64,000 bases of DNA from Erysipelatoclostridium sp. An173 (GTDB lineage Bacteria > Bacillota_I > Bacilli_A > Erysipelotrichales > Coprobacillaceae). The stretch is taken from positions 31,860 through 95,859 of the forward strand of contig NZ_NFKR01000009.1 of NCBI RefSeq assembly GCF_002160495.1, written 5' to 3'. The notes below the pieces were generated by a model that made no database searches, had not been told where the DNA came from, and saw nothing but the letters and a program-made list of their open reading frames with translations. The translations under genes were made by a program, and so were the position numbers. Positions within the stretch are counted from its first letter, which is position 1. Each line of letters opens with the position of its first letter. Positions 39,246-48,858 of the stretch are shown in pieces.

Positions 39246-39270
39246 AAGAACTTCATAAATAAAGTTCTTT
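39245..39270. terminator. bidirectional terminator
   Basis: AAAGAACTT (39245-39253) pairs with AAGTTCTTT (39262-39270), between converging deoR and radical SAM genes. Confidence 0.65.
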
Positions 39271-40150
39271 ATTCGATATCATCAAACAAACTTAATTGAA
39301 TATTTTCATGCTTATTTTCATATTTTTTTAAATAATCAAATATTTGATTATTATCATGAACTATGCCATTAGCCTGACACGTTTGATGAAATAATTGCAT
39401 TAATTCATTGTTATTAGGGCTATTTAGCTGGTATTTCACCCCATAGGTCTTAATATATTTTTCTTTCATACCAGGAAATAAGTGGTCTAACTGTTGATAA
39501 AAATATTCTCGGTTTCCTTTGCGAAGAGTAACTCCCATGCCAAAACAAATTATGCCATAGACTTTAGCTTCAATGCAGTAATCTAAGATCCCTTTGATAT
39601 TTTCTTTAGTATCATTAATAAATGGTAAAATTGGACAAAGCCAAACAACCGTCGGAATGCCTGCTTCATGCAATTTTTTTAACACTGCAACTCGCTCTTT
39701 AGTTGTACTTACATTGGGTTCGATTTTTTTACATAAATTTTCATCACAAGTTGTCAATGTCATTTGTACTACACATTTGGTTTTATTATTAATCGCTGTC
39801 AATAAATCCAAATCTCTTAATACGCGATTTGATTTTGTTATTAGAGTAAAACCAAAACCATATTTATAAGCTAACTCCAATGCTTTTCGAACATGTTTTA
39901 ATTCATTTTCAAGAGGAATATAAGGATCACTCATCGATCCGGTAGCCAACATACATTTTGAACGTTTTCTTTTAAGATTATTTTCCAATAATTCAAGGGC
40001 ATTTGCCTTAACTTCAACATCCTCAAAATCATGATCCATACAGTAACACTCACTTCTTGAATCACAATATATGCAGCCATGTAAACAACCGCGATATAAA
40101 TTCATGCCATTTGTCGAAGACAAAATTCCCTTAACATTTTTAAAATGCAT
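39269..40150 (-). CDS. SPL-family radical SAM protein
   Basis: The 293-residue protein has the radical SAM Fe-S motif CLHGCIYC (CxxxCxxC, about residues 22-29) after MNLYRG, and segments typical of the Rv2578c / spore photoproduct lyase-like branch (MLATGSMSDPYIPLE, FTLITKSNRVLRD). True SplB is longer, so DNA repair is not implied. Substrate unknown. Monocistronic; RBS AGGAGGAG. Confidence 0.85.
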   Translation of the reverse strand: MHFKNVKGILSSTNGMNLYRGCLHGCIYCDSRSECYCMDHDFEDVEVKANALELLENNLKRKRSKCMLATGSMSDPYIPLENELKHVRKALELAYKYGFGFTLITKSNRVLRDLDLLTAINNKTKCVVQMTLTTCDENLCKKIEPNVSTTKERVAVLKKLHEAGIPTVVWLCPILPFINDTKENIKGILDYCIEAKVYGIICFGMGVTLRKGNREYFYQQLDHLFPGMKEKYIKTYGVKYQLNSPNNNELMQLFHQTCQANGIVHDNNQIFDYLKKYENKHENIQLSLFDDIE

Positions 40151-40225
40151 AAAACTCCTCCTATAGATAATTAATTATATCTAGCTTTTTATAATACATC
40201 AACAACTATAATTATAATAATATTT

Positions 40226-40261
40226 AAGACTTGTTAGATAGTAATCAACCCAACAAGTCTT
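40226..40261 (-). terminator. terminator after the ABC exporter operon
   Basis: AAGACTTGTT (40226-40235) pairs with AACAAGTCTT (40252-40261) just after the permease stop. The tail is only moderately T-rich. Confidence 0.5.
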
Positions 40262-40278
40262 TAGTTTATCTATTAAGA

Positions 40279-41832
40279 TTATTTATCATTCAATTCCCAG
40301 CCGTTCATCATATCACGACAATAATAAAGTATTAATAAACTAATTACTAAATTCACAATTAAACTAACATAACTTCCAAGTACTAACAATACTTGCGAAT
40401 CTATACTAGTAACCACAAATGCTAAAATTATAGTACTAGGAATTGCTGCTATCATCATCAAAATTATCGTCATGATAGTCTCAAAAAAACTTGAAGAAAG
40501 ATTTTTAAAAAACTTAAGTGATAAGATAGTTCCACTAATGATAATTCCTGTATATCCTAAAATAGTCATAAAATATGTTATTATAACACCTAACCCATGA
40601 TGGTAATAAATGCCAACTATTAAAAAGGCAATAAACGCATAAACAAACACTTTAATAAATGTTGGTATTGTTACGGCAAGAAGCTTTTTAAAAGGATTTT
40701 CAGGAATTAAATAAATTTGATAGTTTTTCATATCTCTAGCTAATTCAGACTGTCGAATCGCTGTAAATACCCAAAGTATAACCCAGTATATAAATAATTC
40801 TAAATCAGCTTTTAAAAATATCGTAATTGCAATATATATACCTAAAGTAACAATATCATTTTTATTGATCAATTCATTTCCTTTTCTCATAATTAAGAAG
40901 TTTTTTGACAAGATAGCCCAGGCACCTTGTTTAAATTTACCAGTAATTTTGGTTTTTACTTTTTGATTACTGATTGATCTTTGATTTCCTTCTTTAGCAG
41001 CTTTCATTACTTTAGAATATTCAAAACCATCTTGTAAGGCTTGTTCATAAAAGTCACCTTGATATTTGATAAATGCATAATAAATCAAAACTGTTGTAAT
41101 TAAAAGTAACAAGAAAGTTAGTAAAGTGATTAAAAAATTCTGTTCAATAAATGACACTAAAATTAATCTGATCCAGCCAAATATTGGAATGACATAAAAT
41201 AAATCTGATTTAATCAAATTAAGTAATAAATTATTATAATCACCTGTTTGTAAATATACCAGTCCCACTACCACTAGGACTAGAATTATTATTATTGCTG
41301 GGATGATTTTAGAATATTTACGATATTTACGATCACCAATTGATAATACATATAAATAATCACTTAATATCAAAAAGCAAAAAAATGCTATCATAGAAAC
41401 AACTGCTGTTAAAATCATAAACCCTAAACTTACAGTTACAATCGTTGAAAAGAAAACAAATATCATAAAACAAATCAAAGTTAAATACAATGATTGAGAT
41501 AAATTTTGAAAAGTTAAATAGGTCATGATTTGCGTTTTAGTAAATGGTCCAGTAAATAGATAAAAGGCATCTTCACCAAAAAATAATGCTTTTCTAGATG
41601 ACATAAAAGTTGAAAAAATCAAAATAGCTAAAAAACCAATGTAGATTAAAATCATAATATTTACTAAAGGATTATTTTGCATTGATGCACTAGTATTTCC
41701 AATCATTGTCCCTAATCCTAATAAATAAATTAATCCAGTGAATATAATAATAATACCAGCCGCTTTATTTTCAAACAACTCACGAATAGAACCTTTAGTT
41801 TTTAATATTTTCAATTTAATTAACGGTTTCAT
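40279..41832 (-). CDS. ABC exporter permease
   Basis: The roughly 517-residue protein has about twelve TM helices in two groups and a charged central loop (about 270-310). It resembles the large ABC-2-type exporter permeases found with a single ATPase gene. The ATG at 41832 overlaps the ATPase end by 17 nt and fits better than the ATG at 41856. Substrate unknown; the pair could export a peptide or lipid or act in self-protection. Confidence 0.8.
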   Translation of the reverse strand: MKPLIKLKILKTKGSIRELFENKAAGIIIIFTGLIYLLGLGTMIGNTSASMQNNPLVNIMILIYIGFLAILIFSTFMSSRKALFFGEDAFYLFTGPFTKTQIMTYLTFQNLSQSLYLTLICFMIFVFFSTIVTVSLGFMILTAVVSMIAFFCFLILSDYLYVLSIGDRKYRKYSKIIPAIIIILVLVVVGLVYLQTGDYNNLLLNLIKSDLFYVIPIFGWIRLILVSFIEQNFLITLLTFLLLLITTVLIYYAFIKYQGDFYEQALQDGFEYSKVMKAAKEGNQRSISNQKVKTKITGKFKQGAWAILSKNFLIMRKGNELINKNDIVTLGIYIAITIFLKADLELFIYWVILWVFTAIRQSELARDMKNYQIYLIPENPFKKLLAVTIPTFIKVFVYAFIAFLIVGIYYHHGLGVIITYFMTILGYTGIIISGTILSLKFFKNLSSSFFETIMTIILMMIAAIPSTIILAFVVTSIDSQVLLVLGSYVSLIVNLVISLLILYYCRDMMNGWELNDK

Positions 41833-42526
41833 CTTGTTTACCATCTGTTGCTTCAAAGAAATATTCTTTTAGCGTTTCATCATGTAAATTTTCTTTACAA
41901 ACATGATTAATAATTTTTCCTTTATCCATAATATAAGCTTCATCATAAATATCGTTGATAATATCAATAATATGAGTGCTAATCAAAATAGCACAACCTT
42001 GTTCTTTGAGTGTTTTAAATATTTCTAATACAGTTTCAATACTTGCAGGATCTAATCCTACCATTGGTTCATCCACTAATAAAGCTTGGGGTTTAATCAT
42101 CAATGCTAATAGCATACTTAATTTTTGCTTCATTCCTTTAGATAACTCTTTAGCTAAACGATTCTTTTTTTCACTTATTTCAAACAAATCTAAATAATAA
42201 TCCGCTATTTTTTGATAATTATTAATTCGGTAAGCATTACCAATAAAATCAATATGTTCTTTAACTGTTAAAACATCGTATAAAACTGGTGTTTCTGGAA
42301 CATAGCCAAAACACCTTTTTGCTTCAACAGTATCGTTATAGTATCCACAAATTTTTATTTTCCCATCAAATTCTAATAAATTAGCAATACTTTTTATCGT
42401 AGTTGACTTACCAGCCCCATTAGGTCCAAGTAAAATAGTTATTTTCCCCGGCTTGGCAACTATACTAACATTATCTGCTGCTTTAAAACTATTATATCTT
42501 TTACATAAATCAATTACTTCGATCAT
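41816..42526 (-). CDS. ABC transporter ATP-binding protein
   Basis: The 236-residue ATPase has Walker A GPNGAGKSTT, signature LSKGMKQKLS, Walker B ALLVDEPMVGLDP and an H-loop in ISTHII. It is of the drug/ABC-2 exporter type. It forms a two-gene operon with the permease that overlaps its 3' end. Confidence 0.93.
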   Translation of the reverse strand: MIEVIDLCKRYNSFKAADNVSIVAKPGKITILLGPNGAGKSTTIKSIANLLEFDGKIKICGYYNDTVEAKRCFGYVPETPVLYDVLTVKEHIDFIGNAYRINNYQKIADYYLDLFEISEKKNRLAKELSKGMKQKLSMLLALMIKPQALLVDEPMVGLDPASIETVLEIFKTLKEQGCAILISTHIIDIINDIYDEAYIMDKGKIINHVCKENLHDETLKEYFFEATDGKQDETVN

Positions 42527-42626
42527 AAAAATTCCCTCCTATTTCTATTATAAAGTAACTAACACCAACTGTATATGCAACTTAGCTATATTAATATTTA
42601 TTAAGAAAATATTTTTCATAAACAAA

Positions 42627-42667
42627 AAAGGTAGTAATCAGCATGTTAGTGATTTGCTACCTTCATT
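42627..42667 (-). terminator. terminator after EIIB-ROK copy B
   Basis: On the minus strand AAGGTAG...CTACCTT with further inner pairing (AATCA/TGATT) is followed by TTTTTTG. It lies just after the copy B stop. Confidence 0.65.
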
Positions 42668-42674
42668 CGATATA

Positions 42675-44075
42675 TTATTTATCAACGCCACACTCGCGAA
42701 TCGCCAAGATAAAACTTCCAATAAAACTATAATCTTGCAAATAGTCTATTTTTGTTATTTTAGGACAATAATCTTTTGGTAAATATTTAAGCAATTCATT
42801 TTTTAATTCATCTAAATCAAAAAGAACATTACAAATAACTATTAACTCAGGAGCAACTGTAACAATACATAAAAGTACTTCCTGGGTTAATAGTTCAATT
42901 GTTCCTTCAGCGGTTTTATTAAGTTCAAAACGACTTTTTGATAACTTTAATGGCATAAACTGCACTTCACCACTTAATGAGTTATTACCAACGTGTAACT
43001 GATCATTAATAATATTTCCTATCCCTGCATTAGTTCCAACTGGTTGAAATATTACTGAAATATTATGATAATTATTTTGACAAGCGTGATACCCTACAGC
43101 GACTGAGTTAACATCATTGCAAAGAATTATTTTTTGGCGATAATGTTTATTTAAAGCATCTTTAATATCAGTACCATCAACCATCCCTTCTATTTTCATA
43201 GTATCAACAATTCCATTATTTATAATTCCTGGGGTAGCAATTGCAATTGCGTCAATGTGCTTATGTTTTAACATCATTGTGTCGATAACATCACAGATAT
43301 CATCAACTGTCAGATAAGTTTTAATTATTTCACCATCTTCTAGTATTTCATTATCCCGACCAAACAAACGATATCCAATATGAATTCGAACACTATTTCT
43401 AATTAAAGCCAAAGTAAGGATTTCACCATGTCTACGAGTAATTTCACCTAACGTTAAAACTTCATGTTTTTTTCTATATTCTTTAATCTGTGTTTTTTCA
43501 ATCAAATTTAACATTTTACTAGTATCATATTTTGCAAAAACTCGAGTTGGTATTTTTAAAACTATTTTATTAGGAAACTGTTCTTGAACGGTGGCATGCT
43601 GGTAAGAAATTTGTGGTGCTAATAAAATAACATCATAATCTTTAGCAACTGTCGATAACTGATCAAAAGCCACCGCTTCGAACAAATAATCTTTTTGCAA
43701 TATTTTAACACTTTCATTTAATTTCATCGCAAAAAAACCAGTAGTTAAACCGCCACTACAACACAATAATACTTTAGTTTTTGGTTTATTTACTAATGTT
43801 CCGATAATTTCTAACATCTCCTCAAATAATTCGAGGGCATGTTTCATATTTTTCATTTGAAAATGCAAATAAAATTCATCTTCATGACTATATGTATTTG
43901 ATACTTTAAATTCAAATATTTGCTGATCATAAGCATTGATTTCACTATAACTATATGCTGTTTTAATAATAATTGTTTCATTAGTGACTGTAACCTGCAT
44001 ATTATTTTCATATTGATAATTTCTAATATACTGCCAAAAAATAGCAGCATTTATTTCTCTTAAAAACTCATCCAT
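42675..44075 (-). CDS. EIIB-like / ROK-like fusion protein, copy B
   Basis: The 466-residue paralogue of the protein at 36296-37687 aligns from its first Met with almost no gaps. Cys106 in VLLCCSGGLTTG, the LLAPQISYQ segment, IATPGIINNGIV, LCNDVNSVAVG and the AGIGNIINDQLHVGN loop are all kept. It also lacks a DxGxT phosphate loop and the zinc cysteines of ROK kinases. It starts three nucleotides after the stop of a HAD gene. GGTGGGA precedes the ATG. The reading frame is intact although its HAD partner is broken. Confidence 0.7.
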   Translation of the reverse strand: MDEFLREINAAIFWQYIRNYQYENNMQVTVTNETIIIKTAYSYSEINAYDQQIFEFKVSNTYSHEDEFYLHFQMKNMKHALELFEEMLEIIGTLVNKPKTKVLLCCSGGLTTGFFAMKLNESVKILQKDYLFEAVAFDQLSTVAKDYDVILLAPQISYQHATVQEQFPNKIVLKIPTRVFAKYDTSKMLNLIEKTQIKEYRKKHEVLTLGEITRRHGEILTLALIRNSVRIHIGYRLFGRDNEILEDGEIIKTYLTVDDICDVIDTMMLKHKHIDAIAIATPGIINNGIVDTMKIEGMVDGTDIKDALNKHYRQKIILCNDVNSVAVGYHACQNNYHNISVIFQPVGTNAGIGNIINDQLHVGNNSLSGEVQFMPLKLSKSRFELNKTAEGTIELLTQEVLLCIVTVAPELIVICNVLFDLDELKNELLKYLPKDYCPKITKIDYLQDYSFIGSFILAIRECGVDK

Positions 44076-44077
44076 TA

Positions 44078-44733
44078 TTATCCCACCGTTTCAATATATT
44101 TTATTATATTTGTTAAATCTCTATAAATGTTACAAGTCATTAACTGATATTTATCATCAGGATATTTCATATCTGGTATACAAATCACTCTAATTTTTGC
44201 ATTGTAACCTGCCTCGATCCCAGCTTCACTATCTTCAATTACTATTGCCTCATTTTTTTGAACATTAATTTTTTTACAAGCCTTTAAAAACACATCTGGA
44301 AATGGTTTCCTCGTTTTACTTCGTCCCCAAAAACAAAAGCATCAAAATATTTTGTTAATTGATAATTATCTAAAATTGTTATTGCACGCTTTTCTACACT
44401 AGAAGTGGCCAAACAGATAGCAATTTTTTTACTAACAAGATAATCTAATAATTCTTTAACTCCTTTTTTTAATGGTACACCATCTTTATCTAGATAGTAT
44501 TGCTCTCTATTTCTAAAATACTGACAAGCCTGATCAATATCAATATCTAAATCATAGAATTCTTTAAAGAAATTCATCGTTGTGATTAATTGTTTTCCCG
44601 GGCAATATTTTATATAGTCCTCTTTTGTAAATATAATATTATAAGTTTTTAAAAAATCACGATAACATTCATATGAAATATATTCACTATCAACAATTAC
44701 ACCATCAAAATCAAAAATAACTCCTTTAATCAT
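44078..44733 (-). pseudogene. HAD phosphatase copy B, single-base frameshift
   Basis: The first part (44284-44733) has DFDGVIVD and ATSS and runs out of frame at FGDEVKRG. The second part (44078-44293) resumes at FLKACKK and contains VIEDSEAGIEAG. One A is missing near 44309-44313 (GGAAACC where GGAAAACC is needed to encode GKPFPD). Apart from this it parallels copy A throughout, so either the gene was lost recently or the base is a sequencing error. Confidence 0.8.
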
Positions 44734-44763
44734 TGTTTTTTCTCCCCTAACTCTATATATTAA

Positions 44764-44791
44764 TTATAAACTATGTTTATTTTCTATCAAG
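44764..44791 (-). promoter_or_regulatory. promoter of the HAD-EIIB/ROK operon, copy B
   Basis: On the minus strand TTGATA (44786-44791), a 16-bp spacer and TATAAT (44764-44769), the same spacing as for copy A; GGGGAG follows before the ATG. Confidence 0.7.
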
Positions 44792-44928
44792 AATTACTAC
44801 AAAAATTTAAAATAAAGAAAAAGATTAAACCAGTAATTTTGTCTAATCTGTATAATAAAAAAACAACTATTTAAAAATCAATATATTTTAAATACATTAA
44901 ACACCTAAAAATACATCATATTGAACTA

Positions 44929-44958
44929 TTGACATTGCCCCAATTAATGGTATATTAT
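44929..44958 (+). promoter_or_regulatory. promoter of the Abi-associated small RNA
   Basis: A perfect TTGACA (44929-44934) is followed after 16 bp by TATATT (44951-44956), or after 18 bp by TATTAT (44953-44958). It would start a transcript about 10 bp before the hairpin. Confidence 0.7.
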
Positions 44959-44959
44959 T

Positions 44960-45012
44960 TGAGTACGAAAGATCTCGAGTTACCCGTTAGGGCTCGAGAC
45001 TTTTATTTTTTA
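44960..45012 (+). ncRNA. AbiF-type structured RNA, copy 1
   Basis: The core at 44973-44999 has outer stem TCTCGAG/CTCGAGA, an unpaired TTA, inner stem CCC/GGG and loop GTTA; ACTTTTATTTTTT follows, so it is a self-terminating RNA of about 50 nt. It lies right before an Abi_2 gene, where the AbiF RNA motif is known to occur. Copy 2 at 45987-46013 has the same architecture with different stem bases. Confidence 0.7.
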
Positions 45013-45023
45013 AGAGAATATTT

Positions 45024-45910
45024 ATGGTAAGAGAATATAAAACATTTGAACAACAAATTGAAATTTTAAAAAATCGAAATTTGATTATAAATGATGAAAC
45101 CAGGCAAAAGAAATTTTGACCATTCACAATTATTATAACGTGATAAATGGCTATAAGGAGTTATTTTGTTGTAGAGATGAAAATAATAACGAAAAATTTA
45201 TAAATGGTACTACTTTCGATGAGTTATACGCACTATATTGCTTTGATAGAGAATTGCGTTCTATAATTTTTAAATACACTTTACAAATCGAAAATACATT
45301 GAGGACCTTAATTTCATATGTATTTTCTAAATATCACGGTGTTGAAAATTAAATGCGATATTCTAATTTTGATTATATAAAATATGATGCTGCATCAAAA
45401 ATTAAAGTAAGCAACAGAGCTAAACATATCAATGAGTTAATTTCTAAGATTCAAATGGATCTTGCACAAGCCACTTTAAAAAAGGACTATATAAATCACT
45501 ATGTAGTAAAGCATGGTTATGTTCCTTTATGGGTATTAGTTAACACCATATCTTTTTCAAGACTATCTACCTTTTATAAACTTATGAAACAAAAAGAACG
45601 TATCGAAGTTTCACAACATTGGGATATAATGGAACAAGATTTATCATCATATATTGAAGTCCTTGCTTATTTTAGAAACCTATGTGCGCATGATGATAGA
45701 ATTTATAATGCCAAGTGCAAAAAATTGATTTCAAACACTCCCTACCATGAAAATTTACAAATACCTAAAAATGATAAGAATCAATACATTTGTGGTAAAA
45801 ATAATATATTTTCAGTCCTAATCATATCCAAAATTTTATTACCTCCTGAAGAATTTAATACCATGTTTAATAAAATTAGTGGTAGATTAACAAGTCTATC
45901 TAAAAATTGA
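45024..45910 (+). pseudogene. Abi_2 (AbiD/AbiF) family HEPN protein, disrupted
   Basis: Three pieces make one Abi_2 protein. The start (MVREYKTFEQQIEILKNRNL) is cut by a lost T near 45110. The middle runs to an in-frame TAA at 45350-45352. The last part (45353-45910) continues in the same frame. The HEPN RNase motif RNLCAHDDRIYN (R-x4-H) is in the last part. Abi_2 proteins are phage abortive-infection effectors or RNA-antitoxin partners. Two lesions suggest true decay, but translation could restart at the ATG (45353) that follows the stop. Confidence 0.8.
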
Positions 45911-45974
45911 AAACAATACCAATATCTGAAATATATAATCAAATGGGATTATCTAAAAATTGGAATCTTATTAA

Positions 45975-46013
45975 AAAAATATAAAGTCCTAAGCCCACGC
46001 GGGTAACTTAGGA
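45975..46013 (-). ncRNA. AbiF-type structured RNA, copy 2 (minus strand)
   Basis: On the minus strand: outer stem TCCTAAG/CTTAGGA (46007-46013 and 45987-45993), TTA, inner CCC/GGG, loop GCGT, then a tail with seven T. All seven outer pairs are kept although most bases differ from copy 1, which is covariation. It points toward the 3' end of the Abi remnant. Confidence 0.65.
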
Positions 46014-46272
46014 TCAATAATATTATTATTCAAAAGGAGTAATAATATTCGTAAAAATACAAAGCATAAATTATTATAAAAAATAAATAATACATCTTTA
46101 GACATATATTATGTATTTAAATCTAGTTATAGAAACACGTTCAATAAATAAAAGAACATGTTTTATTTAGTCCTAAAATATTCTTTCAACTTTTTTTTAA
46201 TTAAATTTTTTATCTTTATTAATCAGTTTAATTAATAATAGCAATACAATAAATCAATAATTTTATAACATT
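46014..46272. other. intergenic region downstream of the Abi remnant
   Basis: AT-rich. An inverted repeat AATATTATT / AATAATATT encloses AAAGGAG (about 46020-46049), and a weaker hairpin lies near 46132-46156. I see no gene. The first part may belong to the promoter or leader of RNA copy 2. Confidence 0.4.
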
Positions 46273-46301
46273 AAAACGTGTACCAATTTGATACACGTTT
46301 T
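46273..46301 (-). terminator. terminator after parB
   Basis: AAAACGTGTA (46273-46282) pairs with TACACGTTTT (46292-46301), 9-nt loop, just after the parB stop. Confidence 0.75.
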
Positions 46302-46309
46302 AGCCAATA

Positions 46310-47224
46310 TTAACTCTCTTCAATAACACCCATTAATTCTAAGATTCGATTTAAATCTTTGATGTCAGTATATTTAATTGTTAAAGCTTTATCATCCACT
46401 TTAATTTTTGTTCTAAATTTTTTACGCAATAAATCTTCAACATATTTATATTCTTTAGGCTTTTCAACTTTAGGTTGATTTTTACGAGTTTTTCCTAATT
46501 CAATTCCCTTTACAATATTTTCAACATCACGAACAGATAAATTTTCATTAATACATCTATCAGCAATACTTTCAGCTTTTTCTTTTGATAACGTAATTAA
46601 ACAACGAGCATGCCCCATTGTAATTTTACCTTCAAGAACGTAGTTTTGAATTTTATCTGGTAATTGTAATAATCTAAGAGTATTAGCAATATAACTTCTA
46701 GATTTCCCAATTCTCTTACCTAATTCTTCTTGAGTAAGCTCTAGTCTTTCCATCATTTGTTGATAAGCACGAGCTTCTTCAATTGAATTTAAGTCTTCTC
46801 TTTGAATATTTTCCAACAAAGCAATTTCCATCATTTGCTGATCAGTAAAATCAACAATAATTGCAGGGATTTCTGTTAATCCAGCTATTCTCGCCGCACG
46901 ACATCGTCTTTCCCCAGCAACAATTTCATATCCTTGGATAGAACTTTTTAAAATAACCGGTTGAAAAACCCCATGTTCTTTAATTGAAACCGCTAATTCT
47001 TGAAGCTTTTCTTCATCGAATAATTTTCTTGGTTGATATGGATTAGGACGAATTTCATCTAACGATACTAACACCTGTTTACTTGCAGGAGTATTATTTT
47101 CAATATCATCAATTAAAGTTGTAATATCGCCACCAAATATAGCATCTAACCCTTTACCTAAACGCTTGTTTTTAGAATTTGTATTTGTAGTTTTTTTAGT
47201 CTTTTTTGTTGTATTATTTGGCAT
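46310..47224 (-). CDS. parB: chromosome-partitioning protein ParB (Spo0J)
   Basis: The 304-residue ParB binds parS and spreads as a CTP-gated clamp. Features: basic tail, RLGKGLDAIFG start, CTP-binding motifs in the region ending GERRCRAA, and the HTH EELGKRIGKSRSYIANTLRLL. The ATG at 47224 overlaps parA by 11 nt. Usual chromosomal parAB pair, expected close to oriC. Confidence 0.97.
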   Translation of the reverse strand: MPNNTTKKTKKTTNTNSKNKRLGKGLDAIFGGDITTLIDDIENNTPASKQVLVSLDEIRPNPYQPRKLFDEEKLQELAVSIKEHGVFQPVILKSSIQGYEIVAGERRCRAARIAGLTEIPAIIVDFTDQQMMEIALLENIQREDLNSIEEARAYQQMMERLELTQEELGKRIGKSRSYIANTLRLLQLPDKIQNYVLEGKITMGHARCLITLSKEKAESIADRCINENLSVRDVENIVKGIELGKTRKNQPKVEKPKEYKYVEDLLRKKFRTKIKVDDKALTIKYTDIKDLNRILELMGVIEES

Positions 47225-47984
47225 TTCGTTTACACACCTCTTTTGCAAATTCTCGATAAGAACGGGCTCCTTCAGAATTATTATCATAATCAAAGATAGC
47301 TAATCCCTCAGATGGCGCTTCAGATAATTTAATATTTCTAGGTATAACAGTTTTATATACTTTTTCTTTAAAATACTTTCTTACTTCTTGAGAAACTTCA
47401 ACCCCTAAATTAGTTCGTTGATCTAACATTGTTAAAAGGATCCCTTCAATTGTAAGCTTAGGATTAAACACACTTTGTGTTAATAATACTGTATTTAATA
47501 ATTGTGTTAAACCTTCCAAAGCATAATATTCGCATTGAACTGGGATCAATACCGAATCACATGCTGTTAATGCATTAGTATTTAATAACCCTAGTGCCGG
47601 TGGACAATCAATGATTACATAATCATAATTTTTCTTCACTTTATTAAGAGCGTTTCTTAATCGTTGTTCACGCCCTGATTTTACATTAGCCAATTCTAAA
47701 TCTGCACCAGCCAAATCAATACTCGCCGGTGCTACATCAAGGTTAGCAATATATGAAGGAACAATGACATCTTTCATATCACATTCTTCAACAATTATAT
47801 TATAAGTTGATAATTCAATATTATCACGATCAATTCCAATCCCTTGAGTTGCATTTGCCTGAGGGTCCATATCAATAAGAAGAACACGATATTTAGTATT
47901 TGCCAAAGCTGCAGCTAAATTAATACTCGTTGTTGTCTTACCAACGCCCCCCTTTTGATTTGTAATTGCAATTATTCTTGTCAT
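47214..47984 (-). CDS. parA: chromosome-partitioning ATPase ParA (Soj)
   Basis: The 256-residue deviant Walker ATPase has KGGVGKTTTSINLA at residues 10-23, DMDPQANATQG and VIIDCPPALG. It works with ParB in segregation and influences DnaA. RBS GAAGGAGG. Chromosomal Soj type, without an N-terminal DNA-binding domain. Confidence 0.97.
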   Translation of the reverse strand: MTRIIAITNQKGGVGKTTTSINLAAALANTKYRVLLIDMDPQANATQGIGIDRDNIELSTYNIIVEECDMKDVIVPSYIANLDVAPASIDLAGADLELANVKSGREQRLRNALNKVKKNYDYVIIDCPPALGLLNTNALTACDSVLIPVQCEYYALEGLTQLLNTVLLTQSVFNPKLTIEGILLTMLDQRTNLGVEVSQEVRKYFKEKVYKTVIPRNIKLSEAPSEGLAIFDYDNNSEGARSYREFAKEVCKRNAK

Positions 47985-48000
47985 TATTTGGCCTCCTTCA

Positions 48001-48858
48001 TTACTTCTTACCTATACTCTCTCCTAATTTTACTACTGTTTCTTTGTCATTAATAGTATTTTTAACAATATCCTCATCAATAATTGCTTGATTTTCTTTT
48101 AACAATATAACTACAGTTGAACCACCAAATTCAAAATATCCTTTTTCTTCGCCACGATAACATTGTTTTTTAGGATAATTAACAATTCTACCAACCATCA
48201 TAGCTCCAACTTCCATTTGAACCATTTTACCAAAATTTTTTGATTCAATAACTGTGTAACTACGAGTATTTTGTTTATAAATAGGATAATAATCATTAGC
48301 AATTGGATTAACGGTATGAAATTTCCCGTTAATAAATTTATTTCCAATAATTTTACCATCATCAATATAATGATAACGATGATAATCGTCAACTGTCAAT
48401 CTAAATACAAGCCAATAACCGTTTAAATATTCATTAGCTAATTCTTTATCTTCTAATAATTCTTCTAATGAATAACTAGTATCTTTAATAGTAACACGGC
48501 ACTTATCATCGATACGATAACAACTTAATTTAGCATCTGCTGGGCTAATTAAAACATTATTATCTTTACTATAAGGTCTTTTGCCTGGTAATATTTTTCT
48601 TGTAAAAAAATCATTATAACTAGTAAATTGACGATTTTCAAATTGTGACATATCAATATTGTTTTTTTCAATAAATGATTTGATTTGCCATTTAGAAAAA
48701 CGTGAATTCATATACCAGCCACCTAAATTACTTACAAACCGGCAAACAAGAATTTTTAAAGCACATCTACCAAGAAATGTGCCATAAAGTTTCTTTAAAA
48801 AATTATTTTGACTTTCCCCATTAGTTTGAATATTTCCTAAACGATCAACTACTATCAT
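48001..48858 (-). CDS. psd: phosphatidylserine decarboxylase
   Basis: The 285-residue Psd proenzyme makes phosphatidylethanolamine. Self-cleavage at the serine of GGST (in YFEFGGSTVVIL, in place of the common LGST) would form the pyruvoyl group. The upstream catalytic region DDYHRYHY is present. It overlaps pssA by 4 nt, the standard PS synthase-decarboxylase pair. Confidence 0.95.
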   Translation of the reverse strand: MIVVDRLGNIQTNGESQNNFLKKLYGTFLGRCALKILVCRFVSNLGGWYMNSRFSKWQIKSFIEKNNIDMSQFENRQFTSYNDFFTRKILPGKRPYSKDNNVLISPADAKLSCYRIDDKCRVTIKDTSYSLEELLEDKELANEYLNGYWLVFRLTVDDYHRYHYIDDGKIIGNKFINGKFHTVNPIANDYYPIYKQNTRSYTVIESKNFGKMVQMEVGAMMVGRIVNYPKKQCYRGEEKGYFEFGGSTVVILLKENQAIIDEDIVKNTINDKETVVKLGESIGKK

